Assembly (NCBI RefSeq): GCF_003012795.1
Contig: NZ_PXYH01000022.1
Coordinates: forward strand, 1 to 64,000
Direction: 5' to 3'
DNA length: 64,000 nt
Origin: Zobellella taiwanensis
Lineage (GTDB): Bacteria > Pseudomonadota > Gammaproteobacteria > Enterobacterales > Aeromonadaceae
Part shown: in pieces, positions 55,972-64,000 of the stretch
How the letters are laid out: each line of letters opens with the position of its first letter
Numbering within the stretch: the first letter of the stretch is position 1
Notes under the pieces: model-generated
What the model was told of the DNA's origin: nothing
The model's database searches: none
What the model saw: the letters and a program-made list of their open reading frames with translations, nothing else
Made by a program: the position numbers and the translations under genes

Positions 55972-56096
55972 GCTTTCCCAGTGAATACTGTTGCCCAGAA
56001 GTTATGAGTCCGTAAGCGAGACATTGGAAGAATGCTATCGCCGGGCAGTACCAGGGCGCCGAGGCAGGGCCGCTCAAACAGTCAGGAGAGTGTCAC

Positions 56097-56798
56097 GTGA
56101 GTTATGTCGTAGAACCCCAAGCCGTTACCCGCATTCCCGTCGCCGGCCATGCCGACCAGCAGTTTCCGGTGCGTCGCGTCTATTGCGTCGGCCGCAACTA
56201 TGCCGCCCATGCCCGGGAGATGGGCTTCGATCCGGATCGGGAGCCGCCCTTTTTTTTCTGCAAGCCCGCCGATGCCGTGGTGGCCGTCGCCGATGGCGAC
56301 ACCCTGGCGCTGCCCTATCCCAGTGAAACCGGCAATTACCATTATGAAATCGAGCTGGTGGTGGCCATCGGCAAGGGCGGCAGCAACATTCCCCTGGAAG
56401 AAGCCAACGACCATGTATGGGGCTATGCCGTGGGCCTGGACATGACCCGCCGTGACCTGCAGATGAAAATGCGCGAAATGGGCCGCCCCTGGGAAATCGG
56501 CAAGGCCTTTGATGCCTCGGCGCCGGTGGGCCCGCTCCATCCGGCCAGCCAGGTCGGCCACCCCGGGCAGGCCGCCATCTGGCTGCAGGTGGACGGCGAG
56601 GATCGCCAGCGCAGCGACATCGACAAGCTGATCTGGTCGGTGCCCGAGACCATCAGTTACCTGTCCCGCTTCTTTGAGCTGAAGCCGGGCGACCTCATCA
56701 TGACGGGTACCCCGGAAGGGGTGGGCGCGGTGAAACCGGGCGAGCTGATGGTCGGCGGCGTCGACGGCCTGGGCGAACTGCGCGTGCGCGTGGTGTAA
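56097..56798 (+). CDS. nagK: Fumarylpyruvate hydrolase, FAH family (paralogue 1)
   Basis: A 233-residue fumarylacetoacetate-hydrolase-fold enzyme. [16 protein letters not shown], the metal-binding [15 protein letters not shown] (Glu pair) with later [10 protein letters not shown], and [16 protein letters not shown] are conserved. In the gentisate route this family cleaves fumarylpyruvate to fumarate and pyruvate. The start is GTG with AGGAG 8 nt upstream. First gene of the operon; a second, similar FAH gene lies at 59785. Confidence 0.88.
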   Translation: MSYVVEPQAVTRIPVAGHADQQFPVRRVYCVGRNYAAHAREMGFDPDREPPFFFCKPADAVVAVADGDTLALPYPSETGNYHYEIELVVAIGKGGSNIPLEEANDHVWGYAVGLDMTRRDLQMKMREMGRPWEIGKAFDASAPVGPLHPASQVGHPGQAAIWLQVDGEDRQRSDIDKLIWSVPETISYLSRFFELKPGDLIMTGTPEGVGAVKPGELMVGGVDGLGELRVRVV

Positions 56799-56811
56799 GG
56801 GAGAGAAGACC

Positions 56812-57453
56812 ATGCAGCTTTACAGTTTTTTCAACAGTTCCACCTCCTACCGGGTGCGCATCGCCCTGGCCCTGAAGGGCCTGGACTACGACTACAAAGA
56901 TATAAACATCCGGGTGGGTGAACAAAAGGCCGATGACTACCGGATGCTGAACCCCTCCCAGGGGGTGCCGCTGCTGGTGGAGGACGACGGCACCGCCCTG
57001 AGCCAGTCGATGGCGATCATCGACTACCTGGACGAAACCCGGCCCGAGCCCCGGCTGCTGCCTGCCGAGCCCCTGGCCCGGGCCCGGGTACTGGAGCTGG
57101 CCAACGCCATCGCCTGCGACATGCATCCGGTCAATAACCTGCGCATTCTTGGCTACCTGAAAAGCAAGATAGGGGCGAGCGAAGAGCAAAAGAACGACTG
57201 GTACCATCACTGGATTGCCGAGGGCTTTGCCGCAGTGGAGTCCCTGCTTGAACGCCATGGCCGGGGGCCCTACTGCTTTGGCGAGGCGCCCACCCTGGCC
57301 GATTGCTGCCTGGTGCCCCAGGTGGCCAACGCCGAGCGCATGGGCTGCGACCTGAGTCCTTACCCCAGGGTGATGGCGGTGTATGCCCATTGCCAGCAAC
57401 AGCCGGCCTTCCAGCAGGCGGCCCCCTCCCGCCAGCCGGACTTTATCGCCTGA
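56812..57453 (+). CDS. nagL: Maleylpyruvate isomerase, glutathione-dependent (zeta GST)
   Basis: A 213-residue zeta-class glutathione transferase. The catalytic SSTSYRVRIALALKGLDY (Ser-Ser-x-Ser motif), NPSQGVPLLVEDDG (cis-Pro) and QSMAIIDYLDETRP form the GSH site; the C-terminal helical domain carries HPVNNLRIL. It converts maleylpyruvate to fumarylpyruvate. Starts 13 bp after the FAH gene, 28 bp before the monooxygenase. Maleylacetoacetate isomerase is the paralogous alternative, but the gentisate context decides. Confidence 0.92.
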   Translation: MQLYSFFNSSTSYRVRIALALKGLDYDYKDINIRVGEQKADDYRMLNPSQGVPLLVEDDGTALSQSMAIIDYLDETRPEPRLLPAEPLARARVLELANAIACDMHPVNNLRILGYLKSKIGASEEQKNDWYHHWIAEGFAAVESLLERHGRGPYCFGEAPTLADCCLVPQVANAERMGCDLSPYPRVMAVYAHCQQQPAFQQAAPSRQPDFIA

Positions 57454-57481
57454 GCGCGGCACCACAGACAGGAGAATGGAA

Positions 57482-58690
57482 ATGGACAAGCAACAGACTG
57501 AACAAAACGTCATCGTGGTCGGCGGCGGCATCGGCGGCCTGGCCGCGGCCCTGGCCCTGGTGCGCCGCGGCTTTCAGGTGCAGGTGCTGGAGCAGGCGCC
57601 GGAAATCGGCGAAATCGGCGCCGGCATTCAGCTCGGGCCCAACGCCTTTCATGCCTTCGACGCCCTCGGCGTGGGCGACAAGGCGCGCAGCCGCTCGGTG
57701 TTCACCGACTTTATGGTGATGCACGACGCCATCGACGAATACCAGGTAGGCAAGATCGAAACCGGCGAAGCCTTCCGCCAGCGTTTCGGCAACCCCTATG
57801 CGGTGATCCACCGGGTGGACGTGCACCTGTCGCTGCTGGAAGGCGCCCAGGAAACCGGCCGGGTGGAATTCAAGACCGACACCCAGATCCAGCGGGTGGA
57901 GCAGGATGATAACGGCGTGGCCGTTTACGACCAGCACGGCAATGTCTACCGGGGTGTGGCCCTGATCGGCGCCGACGGTGTCAAGTCGGTGGTGCGCCAG
58001 ACCTACGTCAATGATCCGGCCCGGGTCACCGGCCATGTGGTGTACCGCGCCGTGGTGGAAAAGGAAGACTTCCCCGAGGAGCTGCGCTGGAACGCCGCCA
58101 GCCTGTGGGCCGGCCCCAACTGCCACCTGGTGCACTACCCGCTGCGCGGCGGCGAGCAGTACAACGTGGTGGTGACCTTCCACAGCCGTGAGCAGGAAGA
58201 GTGGGGCGTGACCGAAGGCAGCAAGGAAGAGGTACAAAGCTACTTCCAGGGCATCTGCCCCAAGGCGCGCCAGCTGATCGACCTGCCCAAGAGCTGGAAA
58301 CGCTGGGCCACCGCCGACCGGGAACCCATCGAGCAGTGGACCTACGGCCGCGCCACCCTGCTGGGCGATGCCGCCCACCCCACCACCCAGTACATGGCTC
58401 AGGGCGCCTGCATGGCGATTGAGGATGCGGTGACCCTGGGCGAGGCCCTGCGGGTGCACGACAACGACTGGGACAAGGCCCTGGATCTGTACCAGCGCTC
58501 CCGGGTTGCCCGCACCGCCCGCATCGTGCTGTCCAGCCGGGAAATGGGGCGCATCTATCACGCCAAGGGCGTGGAGCGGTTGATCCGCAACGACCTGTGG
58601 AAAGGCCGCAGCCAGGAACGTTTCTACGACGCCATCGAGTGGCTGTATGGCTGGAACGTGACCAACTGCCTGAAAGACGACAACCGTTAA
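57482..58690 (+). CDS. 3-hydroxybenzoate 6-monooxygenase (FAD)
   Basis: A 402-residue flavoprotein aromatic hydroxylase. FAD motif VVGGGIGGLAAALALVRRGF at residue 10-30, GADG(VKSVVRQ) mid-protein, and LLGDAAHPTTQYMAQGACMA near residue 295. It resembles the 3-hydroxybenzoate 6-hydroxylases that make gentisate with NADH and O2; salicylate hydroxylases are the nearest alternative, but gentisate dioxygenase follows directly. The ATG at 57482 is 6 nt after AGGAGA; an ATG six bases earlier abuts it. Confidence 0.88.
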   Translation: MDKQQTEQNVIVVGGGIGGLAAALALVRRGFQVQVLEQAPEIGEIGAGIQLGPNAFHAFDALGVGDKARSRSVFTDFMVMHDAIDEYQVGKIETGEAFRQRFGNPYAVIHRVDVHLSLLEGAQETGRVEFKTDTQIQRVEQDDNGVAVYDQHGNVYRGVALIGADGVKSVVRQTYVNDPARVTGHVVYRAVVEKEDFPEELRWNAASLWAGPNCHLVHYPLRGGEQYNVVVTFHSREQEEWGVTEGSKEEVQSYFQGICPKARQLIDLPKSWKRWATADREPIEQWTYGRATLLGDAAHPTTQYMAQGACMAIEDAVTLGEALRVHDNDWDKALDLYQRSRVARTARIVLSSREMGRIYHAKGVERLIRNDLWKGRSQERFYDAIEWLYGWNVTNCLKDDNR

Positions 58691-58736
58691 CCGTATCGCG
58701 CGCCGGCCCGGCCGGCGCCTCAAGGAGACAGAGAAG

Positions 58737-59768
58737 ATGCATCAACTCGGAACCCTGGAAGACCTGCCCGAAAGTTACCGCAACGAGCTGACCGAACAGA
58801 ATCTGGTGCCGCTGTGGCCCAACATGCGCGCCGTGCTGCCGCCCAAGGTGCCCAGCCGCAAGACCCGCACCCTGCGCTGGGATTACGAGGTGGTCCGCCC
58901 GCTGCTGCTGCAGGCCGGCGAGCTGACCCCGATGGAAAAGGCCGAGCGCCGGGTGCTGGTGCTGGCCAACCCGGGCCACGGGTTGAACAACATGCAGGCC
59001 ACCCCCAGCATCTACATGGGGCTGCAGCTGATCCTGCCCGGTGAAACCGCGCCCAACCACCGCCACACCCCCAACGCGGTGCGCATCATCATCGAGGGCG
59101 AGGGCGCCTACACCACCGTTAATGGTGAACCCTGCCGCATGGAGCGGGGCGATCTGATCCTCACCCCCTCCGGCAAGTGGCACGAGCACCACCACGAAGG
59201 AGACGGCCCCATCGTCTGGCTGGACATCCTCGATCTGCCGCTGATCTACCAGCTCGAAGGCTCCTGGGCGGTGGAAGGCCAGCCCCAGCAGACCACTCTG
59301 AGCCGGGACAAATCGTTCGCCGACTACAGCGCCGCCGGCGTGGTGCCCAACCTCAACTTCCAGCGGGGCACCGCCGACTCGCCCATGCTGCGCTACCCCT
59401 GGGCCAAGACCCGTGCCTGCCTGGTGGAAATGGCCGAGCATTACCAAGACGGTCTGCTGCAGGTGAGCTATGTCAACCCGGAAACCGGCGCCAGCCTGTT
59501 CCCCAGCATCGGCTTTGGCGCCCTGATGCTGCGCCCGGGCGAAACCGTCACCCTGCCCAAGCGCACCACCGCCTGTGTGTTCCACGCCGTGGAAGGCTCT
59601 GGCCAACTGAGCGTGGACGGCGGCGATTCCCTGACCTGGAACGACAAGGACACCCTGTCGGCTCCGGGGTACAGCGACATTACCCTGAGCAACGGCTCGG
59701 CCGACCAGCCGGCCTTTATGATCACCGCCGACGAAGCCCCGCTGCATCGTTATCTCGGCATTTACTGA
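58737..59768 (+). CDS. Gentisate 1,2-dioxygenase
   Basis: A 343-residue bicupin Fe(II) dioxygenase that opens gentisate to maleylpyruvate. The first cupin holds the iron ligands in APNHRHTPNAVRIIIEGEGA (two His) and GKWHEHHHEG; the second cupin spans about residue 245-330 and is less conserved. The RALxxAxP-like N-terminal region is typical of the family. AAGGAGA 9-11 nt before the ATG. Central enzyme of the operon. Confidence 0.95.
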   Translation: MHQLGTLEDLPESYRNELTEQNLVPLWPNMRAVLPPKVPSRKTRTLRWDYEVVRPLLLQAGELTPMEKAERRVLVLANPGHGLNNMQATPSIYMGLQLILPGETAPNHRHTPNAVRIIIEGEGAYTTVNGEPCRMERGDLILTPSGKWHEHHHEGDGPIVWLDILDLPLIYQLEGSWAVEGQPQQTTLSRDKSFADYSAAGVVPNLNFQRGTADSPMLRYPWAKTRACLVEMAEHYQDGLLQVSYVNPETGASLFPSIGFGALMLRPGETVTLPKRTTACVFHAVEGSGQLSVDGGDSLTWNDKDTLSAPGYSDITLSNGSADQPAFMITADEAPLHRYLGIY

Positions 59769-59784
59769 GTCAAGGTTGAACAAG

Positions 59785-60486
59785 ATGAGCGAAAATTTGT
59801 TATTTCCCCTGAAAGCGCCGACCCTGGCCGCCGTGGCCGGCACCGACCAGCTGTTTCCGGTGCACCGCATCTTCTGTGTGGGCCGCAACTACCATGCCCA
59901 TGCCGCCGAAATGGGCGTGAGCGTCGACAAGAGCAGCCAGGAGCCCTTTTACTTCACCAAGCACCCGAGCAGCCTGATCCCTTCGGGCAGCGAAATCGCC
60001 TATCCGCCGCAAACCGCCAATTACCATTATGAAATGGAGTTTGTGGTGGCCATCGGCCAGGCCGGTTTCGAGGTGAGCGAGGCCGAGGCCAACGAGCTGG
60101 TGTTCGGCTACGCCGCCGGCCTGGACATGACCCGCCGGGATCTGCAGCTGAAGGCGCGGGAAACCGGCCGGCCCTGGGATCTGGGCAAGGACTTCGAGGA
60201 GTCGGCGGTACTCGGCCCCATAGTGCGCAAGGAAGAAACCGGCATCGTCGACAGCGGGGTGATCACCCTGAGCGTGAACGGCGAGGTCAAGCAGAACTCG
60301 GATTTGACCAAGCTTATCTGGAACGTGCCGGAGATCATCGCCCACCTGTCCCGCTTCTACCACCTGCAGCCGGGAGATCTGATCTACACCGGCACGCCGG
60401 ATGGTGTGGGCCCTGTGGTGGCCGGTGATCATATCCTCGGCTCTGTGGCCGGGGTGGGCGACGTGGAACTGCGTATCGCCCAATAA
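59785..60486 (+). CDS. FAH-family hydrolase (fumarylpyruvate hydrolase, paralogue 2)
   Basis: A 233-residue paralogue of the first operon gene: [52 protein letters not shown] and PGDLIYTGTPDGVGPV align closely with it. Either gene may be the fumarylpyruvate hydrolase; the other could act on maleylpyruvate or a substituted analogue. The ATG at 59785 is used since AAGG is 9 nt upstream; an in-frame TTG at 59776 is less likely. Lies 16 bp after the dioxygenase stop. Confidence 0.88.
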   Translation: MSENLLFPLKAPTLAAVAGTDQLFPVHRIFCVGRNYHAHAAEMGVSVDKSSQEPFYFTKHPSSLIPSGSEIAYPPQTANYHYEMEFVVAIGQAGFEVSEAEANELVFGYAAGLDMTRRDLQLKARETGRPWDLGKDFEESAVLGPIVRKEETGIVDSGVITLSVNGEVKQNSDLTKLIWNVPEIIAHLSRFYHLQPGDLIYTGTPDGVGPVVAGDHILGSVAGVGDVELRIAQ

Positions 60487-60604
60487 CCGCCAGGCCGGGG
60501 CCAGGACCCGGCCGAACCCGTTGTGGATGAAAACGGATGTCAGGCCAATGGCCGCAATGGGGGCATGCCCCCGGACTCAAGGATTACAGGGAGCTCGACT
60601 CGTC

Positions 60605-61576
60605 ATGGTAAATTTCAAGAAACTTTTCGCGGTGACCGCCATCGCTTCGGCACTGACCCTCAGCTTTTCCGCCAGCGCGGAGCGGCTGCGCCTGGGCCAC
60701 GTGACCCCGCCCAGCCATATCTGGCATCAGGTGGCCGAGCGCTTCAACGACAACCTGAAGGAAGCCTCCGGTGGCAAGCACACCATCATGATCTTTCCGC
60801 TGTCCAAGCTGGGCGGCGACGATCAGATGATTGACCTGCTGCAGTCCGGCGGCATGCAGCTGGCGGTGCTGACCGCGGGCAGCCTGTCGAACCGGGCCGA
60901 GGACATGAACGCCTGGTTCCTGCCCTATCTCTTTGATGACGTAACCGACGCCGCCGAGGCCAGCCAGCATCCCGCCGCCCGGGAAATGCTGGACAACCTC
61001 AAGCAGCACAAGCTGGTGGGCCTGGGTTACACCTTTGCCGGCATGCGCCATGTGATCTCTTCCAAGCCGATGACCACGTTGGAAGACTTTGAAAACAAGA
61101 AGATCCGCTCCTTCCCCAACAAGCTGTTCAACGACTGGTGGAACCAGTTGGGCGCGGCGCCCACCGCCCTGGCGATCAGCGACGTGTCCTCGGCCCTGAC
61201 CACCAACCTGCTGGACGCGGTGGACGTGGATCTGGACATCGTGGTCGGCCTCAAGATGTACCAGCAGGCGCCCTACCTGACCCTGACCAACCACATGGCC
61301 TTCCCCGGCGTGGTGGTGGCCTCCGAGGTGTGGTGGAGCCGGCTGTCCGAGGAAGACCGAACCCTGGTGCTGAACGCCTTCAGGGAAGCCGAGGAATGGG
61401 GGTTCAAAAAGCAGGCCGAGGCCGAAATCAGCAACCTGGAGCTGCTCCGCCAGGAAGGGGTGACCATCAGCGAGTTTGATGCCGCCCAACTGCAATCGGC
61501 CGCCGACGCCGTGGTCGAGAAATACCGCGCTGCCAGCGAGGGCATCGATGCCTTCTACCTGCAGCAGGCCCAGTAA
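60605..61576 (+). CDS. dctP: TRAP transporter substrate-binding protein (DctP family)
   Basis: A 323-residue periplasmic binding protein with a signal peptide ending FSASA (about residue 25), mature start ERLRLGHV. TPPSHIWHQVAERFNDNLKE opens the fold, and the conserved Arg used for carboxylate binding lies in the AGMRHVISSKP region. The genomic position after the gentisate enzymes suggests a 3-hydroxybenzoate- or gentisate-type ligand (inference). The start follows GGGAG at a slightly long 11 nt spacing. Confidence 0.92.
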   Translation: MVNFKKLFAVTAIASALTLSFSASAERLRLGHVTPPSHIWHQVAERFNDNLKEASGGKHTIMIFPLSKLGGDDQMIDLLQSGGMQLAVLTAGSLSNRAEDMNAWFLPYLFDDVTDAAEASQHPAAREMLDNLKQHKLVGLGYTFAGMRHVISSKPMTTLEDFENKKIRSFPNKLFNDWWNQLGAAPTALAISDVSSALTTNLLDAVDVDLDIVVGLKMYQQAPYLTLTNHMAFPGVVVASEVWWSRLSEEDRTLVLNAFREAEEWGFKKQAEAEISNLELLRQEGVTISEFDAAQLQSAADAVVEKYRAASEGIDAFYLQQAQ

Positions 61577-61621
61577 TCAAGATACCAGGGCGGAACCCGG
61601 GTTCCGCCCGCAGAGGTGATT

Positions 61622-62122
61622 ATGTTCAAGATCATCAACCTATTGGACAAGCTGCTCGGCAGGCTCGAATACGGCCTGCTGGTGGTGTTGACGGCGGCGC
61701 TGACCCTGATCCTGGCGGCCCAGGTGATACTCCGCTATTTCTTCAGCAGCCCCTTGTTCTGGGCCGAGGAGGTGTCGGTGCAGATCCTGATTTCCGCCAC
61801 CTTTATCGGCGTCAGCTACCTGCTGTTCAGCCACAAGCTGGTGCGGGTGGACTTTATCCTGGAAAACCTGGGCAAACCCTGGGGCGCCTGGCTGCATAAG
61901 GCGCTGCAGTTACTGTCCCTGCTGGTGCTGCTGGTGCTGTGCTACTTCGCCACCGACTGGATACTGCGCCCGGAGATCAAGGCGGATGTGTCGCCCACTA
62001 CTCAGCTGCCCCGTTGGTATAACTATGCGGTACTGGTCGCCTCCTTTTATTGCATGGCCTGGCATCAGTTGATCCAGCTCATTACGCCCAACGGTCAGGT
62101 TCATAGCGAGGCAGCCTTATGA
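61622..62122 (+). CDS. dctQ: TRAP transporter small permease (DctQ)
   Basis: A 166-residue protein with four helices: YGLLVVLTAALTLILAAQVI, the segment around EEVSVQILISATFIGVSYLL (typical of DctQ), LSLLVLLVLCYFATDW and a C-terminal one. It bridges the binding protein and the large permease. GAGG precedes the ATG at 61622. Stop overlaps the dctM start by 4 bp (ATGA), so translation is coupled. Confidence 0.93.
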   Translation: MFKIINLLDKLLGRLEYGLLVVLTAALTLILAAQVILRYFFSSPLFWAEEVSVQILISATFIGVSYLLFSHKLVRVDFILENLGKPWGAWLHKALQLLSLLVLLVLCYFATDWILRPEIKADVSPTTQLPRWYNYAVLVASFYCMAWHQLIQLITPNGQVHSEAAL

Positions 62123-63387
62123 TCACCTCTGTGATTTTTTTCATTACCCTGCTGCTGGGGCTGCCCATCTTTATCACCCTGCTGCTGGGTACCCTGGTGT
62201 TTTTGTGGCAAACCGACCTCACCGTGCTGATGAGCTCGCTGCCGATCCAGCTTTACGGCTCCCTCAACCAGAACGGCCTGCTGGCCATTCCACTGTTCAT
62301 GCTGGTGGGCGAGCTGATGAACAAGGGCGGGCTCACTTCCCGGCTGATGAACGCCGCAGATGTGTTTGTGGGCGGCTTCAAGGGCGGCCTGGCCTATGTG
62401 AACCTGTTGACCAATGCCATGGCCGCCTCCATCCTCGGCTCGGCCACCGCCCAGATTGCGGTCATGAGCCGGCTGATGATCCCCACCATGGTGGAAAAGG
62501 GCTACAAGAAGGAGTTCTCCGCCGCCGTCACCATGGCCGGTGGCCTGCTCGGGCCCATTATTCCGCCCTCCATGCTGATGATCATCTACGGGGTGGTGGC
62601 CTACCAGCCGATCTCCGCCCTATTTATCGCCGGCATTTTGCCCGGGCTGTTGATCATCGCCGGTTTCGCCCTGGTGATCTTCCTCACCGGCCTGTTTGCC
62701 GGCCTGCCCTCGGGGGAGCACCTCAAGCACAAGAACATCCGCCAGGAACTGGTGAACGGCCTGTTGCCCGGCACCATTCCGGTGGTGGTGATCGTCTGTA
62801 TCATCTCCGGGGTCATGACCCCCACCGAGGCCGGCGCCATCGCCTCCATCCTGGCCTTTGTGATCGGTGCCGTGGTGTACAAGAGCATCAACCTGAAGGA
62901 GCTGCCGGGGATTTTTGCCTCGGTGGCGCTCAACACCGCCACCATTACCGGGCTGATTGCCACCGCCTCGGTATTCGGCTGGGCGTTGTCGTTCGAAGCG
63001 GTGCCGGACATGCTGGTGGAATGGATCAGCGGCATTACCACTTCGCCGCTGCTGTTCCTGATGCTGGTCTATGTGCTGGTGATCCTGCTCGGTATGTTCC
63101 TGGAAAGTATCAGCGTAATGATCGTTATTGTGCCCATCATACTGCCGGCGGCCGTTTCCTTTGGCATCGATCCCATCCACTTCGGGGTGATCATCAGCCT
63201 GGCCACTCTGATCGGACTGGTGACGCCGCCGGTGGGGCCTGGGCTCTATATCGCCATGACCTCCGCCAATCTGCCGATGGGCGCCCTGTTCAAGGCGATG
63301 ATCCCCTTCCTGGCTTCCATGCTGGTGTGCATGCTGATCATCGCGGTGTTCCCGGCCATTTCCCTGTGGTTACCCAGCCTGATGTAA
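62119..63387 (+). CDS. dctM: TRAP transporter large permease (DctM)
   Basis: This 422-residue sodium-driven permease has about twelve helices, typical length. SSLPIQLYGSLNQNGLLAIP, SILGSATAQIAVMSRLMIPT, GPIIPPSMLMIIYGVVAYQP and FGVIISLATLIGLVTPPVGP are DctM landmarks. It imports the ligand captured by DctP. Last gene of the eight-gene gentisate transcript; a strong terminator follows 31 bp downstream. Confidence 0.95.
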   Translation: MITSVIFFITLLLGLPIFITLLLGTLVFLWQTDLTVLMSSLPIQLYGSLNQNGLLAIPLFMLVGELMNKGGLTSRLMNAADVFVGGFKGGLAYVNLLTNAMAASILGSATAQIAVMSRLMIPTMVEKGYKKEFSAAVTMAGGLLGPIIPPSMLMIIYGVVAYQPISALFIAGILPGLLIIAGFALVIFLTGLFAGLPSGEHLKHKNIRQELVNGLLPGTIPVVVIVCIISGVMTPTEAGAIASILAFVIGAVVYKSINLKELPGIFASVALNTATITGLIATASVFGWALSFEAVPDMLVEWISGITTSPLLFLMLVYVLVILLGMFLESISVMIVIVPIILPAAVSFGIDPIHFGVIISLATLIGLVTPPVGPGLYIAMTSANLPMGALFKAMIPFLASMLVCMLIIAVFPAISLWLPSLM

Positions 63388-63418
63388 ATGAAATAGTGGG
63401 TTAGATAGCCTCATCCTT

Positions 63419-63444
63419 GCCACTTCTCCGGAAGTGGCTTTTTT
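63419..63444 (+). terminator. Terminator of the gentisate/TRAP operon
   Basis: GCCACTTC (63419-63426) pairs with GAAGTGGC (63431-63438) around TCCG, followed by six T. Confidence 0.95.
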
Positions 63445-63521
63445 ATGCCCGGCTGGTGCGGATGGGGAAAGGGGCTGGGGGCGCCTGGGTTGTGAATGGC
63501 TATTTTGATATGCAAAAAATA

Positions 63522-63557
63522 GTATGGGTGTATCTCAAAATATCATTATTCGGCATG
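63522..63557. promoter_or_regulatory. LysR-type binding element, copy 2, upstream of the porin
   Basis: Bases 63530-63552 are identical to 55944-55966, and the flanking GTATG and ATG agree at the same offsets. The right half of the dyad is GGCAT instead of GATAT. It lies 139 bp before the porin start, in a gap otherwise without genes. Confidence 0.75.
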
Positions 63558-63695
63558 TGTTGAATTGTGAAAAATGTATTTTATGTGTGATGGTTTTGTT
63601 TGGCTTTATGTGTCTTCCGGCACGGAATCCGCAACGCCGTTCACGCCATGAGGGAAGCTGATTTTACCGATAACAACCATGGAGTGAGTTGAACA

Positions 63696-64000
63696 ATGAA
63701 AAAAAGCAAAGTGGCGCTGTCCGTCTTTCTGGCAACCGGCATGCTGAGTGGCACGGCCCTGGCCATGCCGGTGGTGGAGGCGGGCCAGCCCATAGTGACC
63801 GGTGAGCCGAGCCGGGTGGGGCCGCCCTGGAACCACAGGACGACCATCAATATTCCCGGCACCCAAACCGATGTCGCCTTTGGCGGCTATATCAAGCTGG
63901 ACATGCTGTACGATGCTGATTACGACCTGGGCGATGCCACCAGTCCCTTCAACCTGCTGAATCCGGCGGCCAACGCCACCGATGGCCGCACCGATTTCAC
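63696..64000 (+). CDS. DcaP-like outer-membrane porin, N-terminal part
   Basis: An open frame runs from the ATG to the window end (101 residues seen). A Sec signal peptide (KSKVALSVFLATGMLSGTAL, cleavage near ALA) is followed by TTINIPGTQTDVAFGGYIKL and DMLYDADYDLGD, the 'IPGT...GGYIKLD..YD' opening of DcaP-type trimeric porins for dicarboxylic and aromatic acids. GGAG lies 11 nt before the start. The upstream LysR-type element ties it to the gentisate operon. Confidence 0.82.
   Translation, partial: MKKSKVALSVFLATGMLSGTALAMPVVEAGQPIVTGEPSRVGPPWNHRTTINIPGTQTDVAFGGYIKLDMLYDADYDLGDATSPFNLLNPAANATDGRTDF

Overview
The window looks like ordinary chromosome from a GC-rich, Gram-negative gammaproteobacterium. 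The tRNA operon order (Arg-CCG, His-GTG, Leu-CAG, Pro-TGG) and the blocks yihY-(pip)-dtd-yiiD and gor/prlC/rsmJ match the Enterobacterales/Aeromonadales/Vibrionales side of the class. Polyhydroxybutyrate proteins, a carboxynorspermidine pathway and a split vitamin B12-dependent ribonucleotide reductase point to an aquatic member. An Oceanimonas/Zobellella-like Aeromonadaceae is my guess; it is inferred from gene content, not proven.

Layout. 1-125: 3' end (domains V and VI) of a group II intron whose body lies outside the window. 140-4.8 kb: yceJ-yceI, then the tightly packed run yihY-pip-dtd-yiiD. 4.8-13.5 kb (minus): AsmA-like protein, recG, pssA, aminopeptidase P and a DMT transporter, with two heptanucleotide tandem arrays between pssA and recG. 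13.6-18.5 kb (minus): a TetR-MFP-RND efflux operon with a clear promoter and operator. 18.6-19.2 kb: four-tRNA operon. 19.2-24.6 kb: omega-amidase and methionine aminotransferase, an IclR regulator, and the norspermidine/spermidine genes nspC and carboxynorspermidine dehydrogenase. 24.8-29.8 kb (minus): a complete glyoxylate-to-glycerate pathway (gcl, hyi, garR, glycerate 2-kinase). 30.3-33.1 kb: nrdJa/nrdJb. 33.2-35.3 kb: phasin, SlyD-like isomerase and the PHB regulator PhaR. 35.3-45.4 kb: signalling genes (FixJ-like regulator, diguanylate cyclase, PAS-GGDEF-EAL protein) interleaved with gor, prlC, rsmJ and a persulfide-dioxygenase-like hydrolase. 45.4-55 kb: chemoreceptor, Zur-box-linked COG0523 GTPase, AcuI-type reductase, a second DMT transporter behind a possible structured leader RNA, LysR, UspA, a methyltransferase and a flavoprotein. 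55-64 kb: a LysR-controlled 3-hydroxybenzoate/gentisate operon with its own TRAP transporter, followed by a DcaP-like porin cut by the window end.

How the genes work together. The last 9 kb read as one catabolic unit. The porin and the TRAP system would bring in an aromatic acid; the FAD monooxygenase makes gentisate; the dioxygenase, the glutathione-dependent isomerase and a fumarylpyruvate hydrolase convert it to fumarate and pyruvate. A 23-base block in the LysR/operon intergenic region recurs exactly upstream of the porin, 7.6 kb away, which suggests one regulator for both transcripts. No CRISPR array, prophage, transposase or classical defence island was seen. The least explained items are the roughly 315-nt hairpin-rich leader ending in a terminator upstream of the DMT transporter at 49.7-50.6 kb, and the duplicated LysR-type element.
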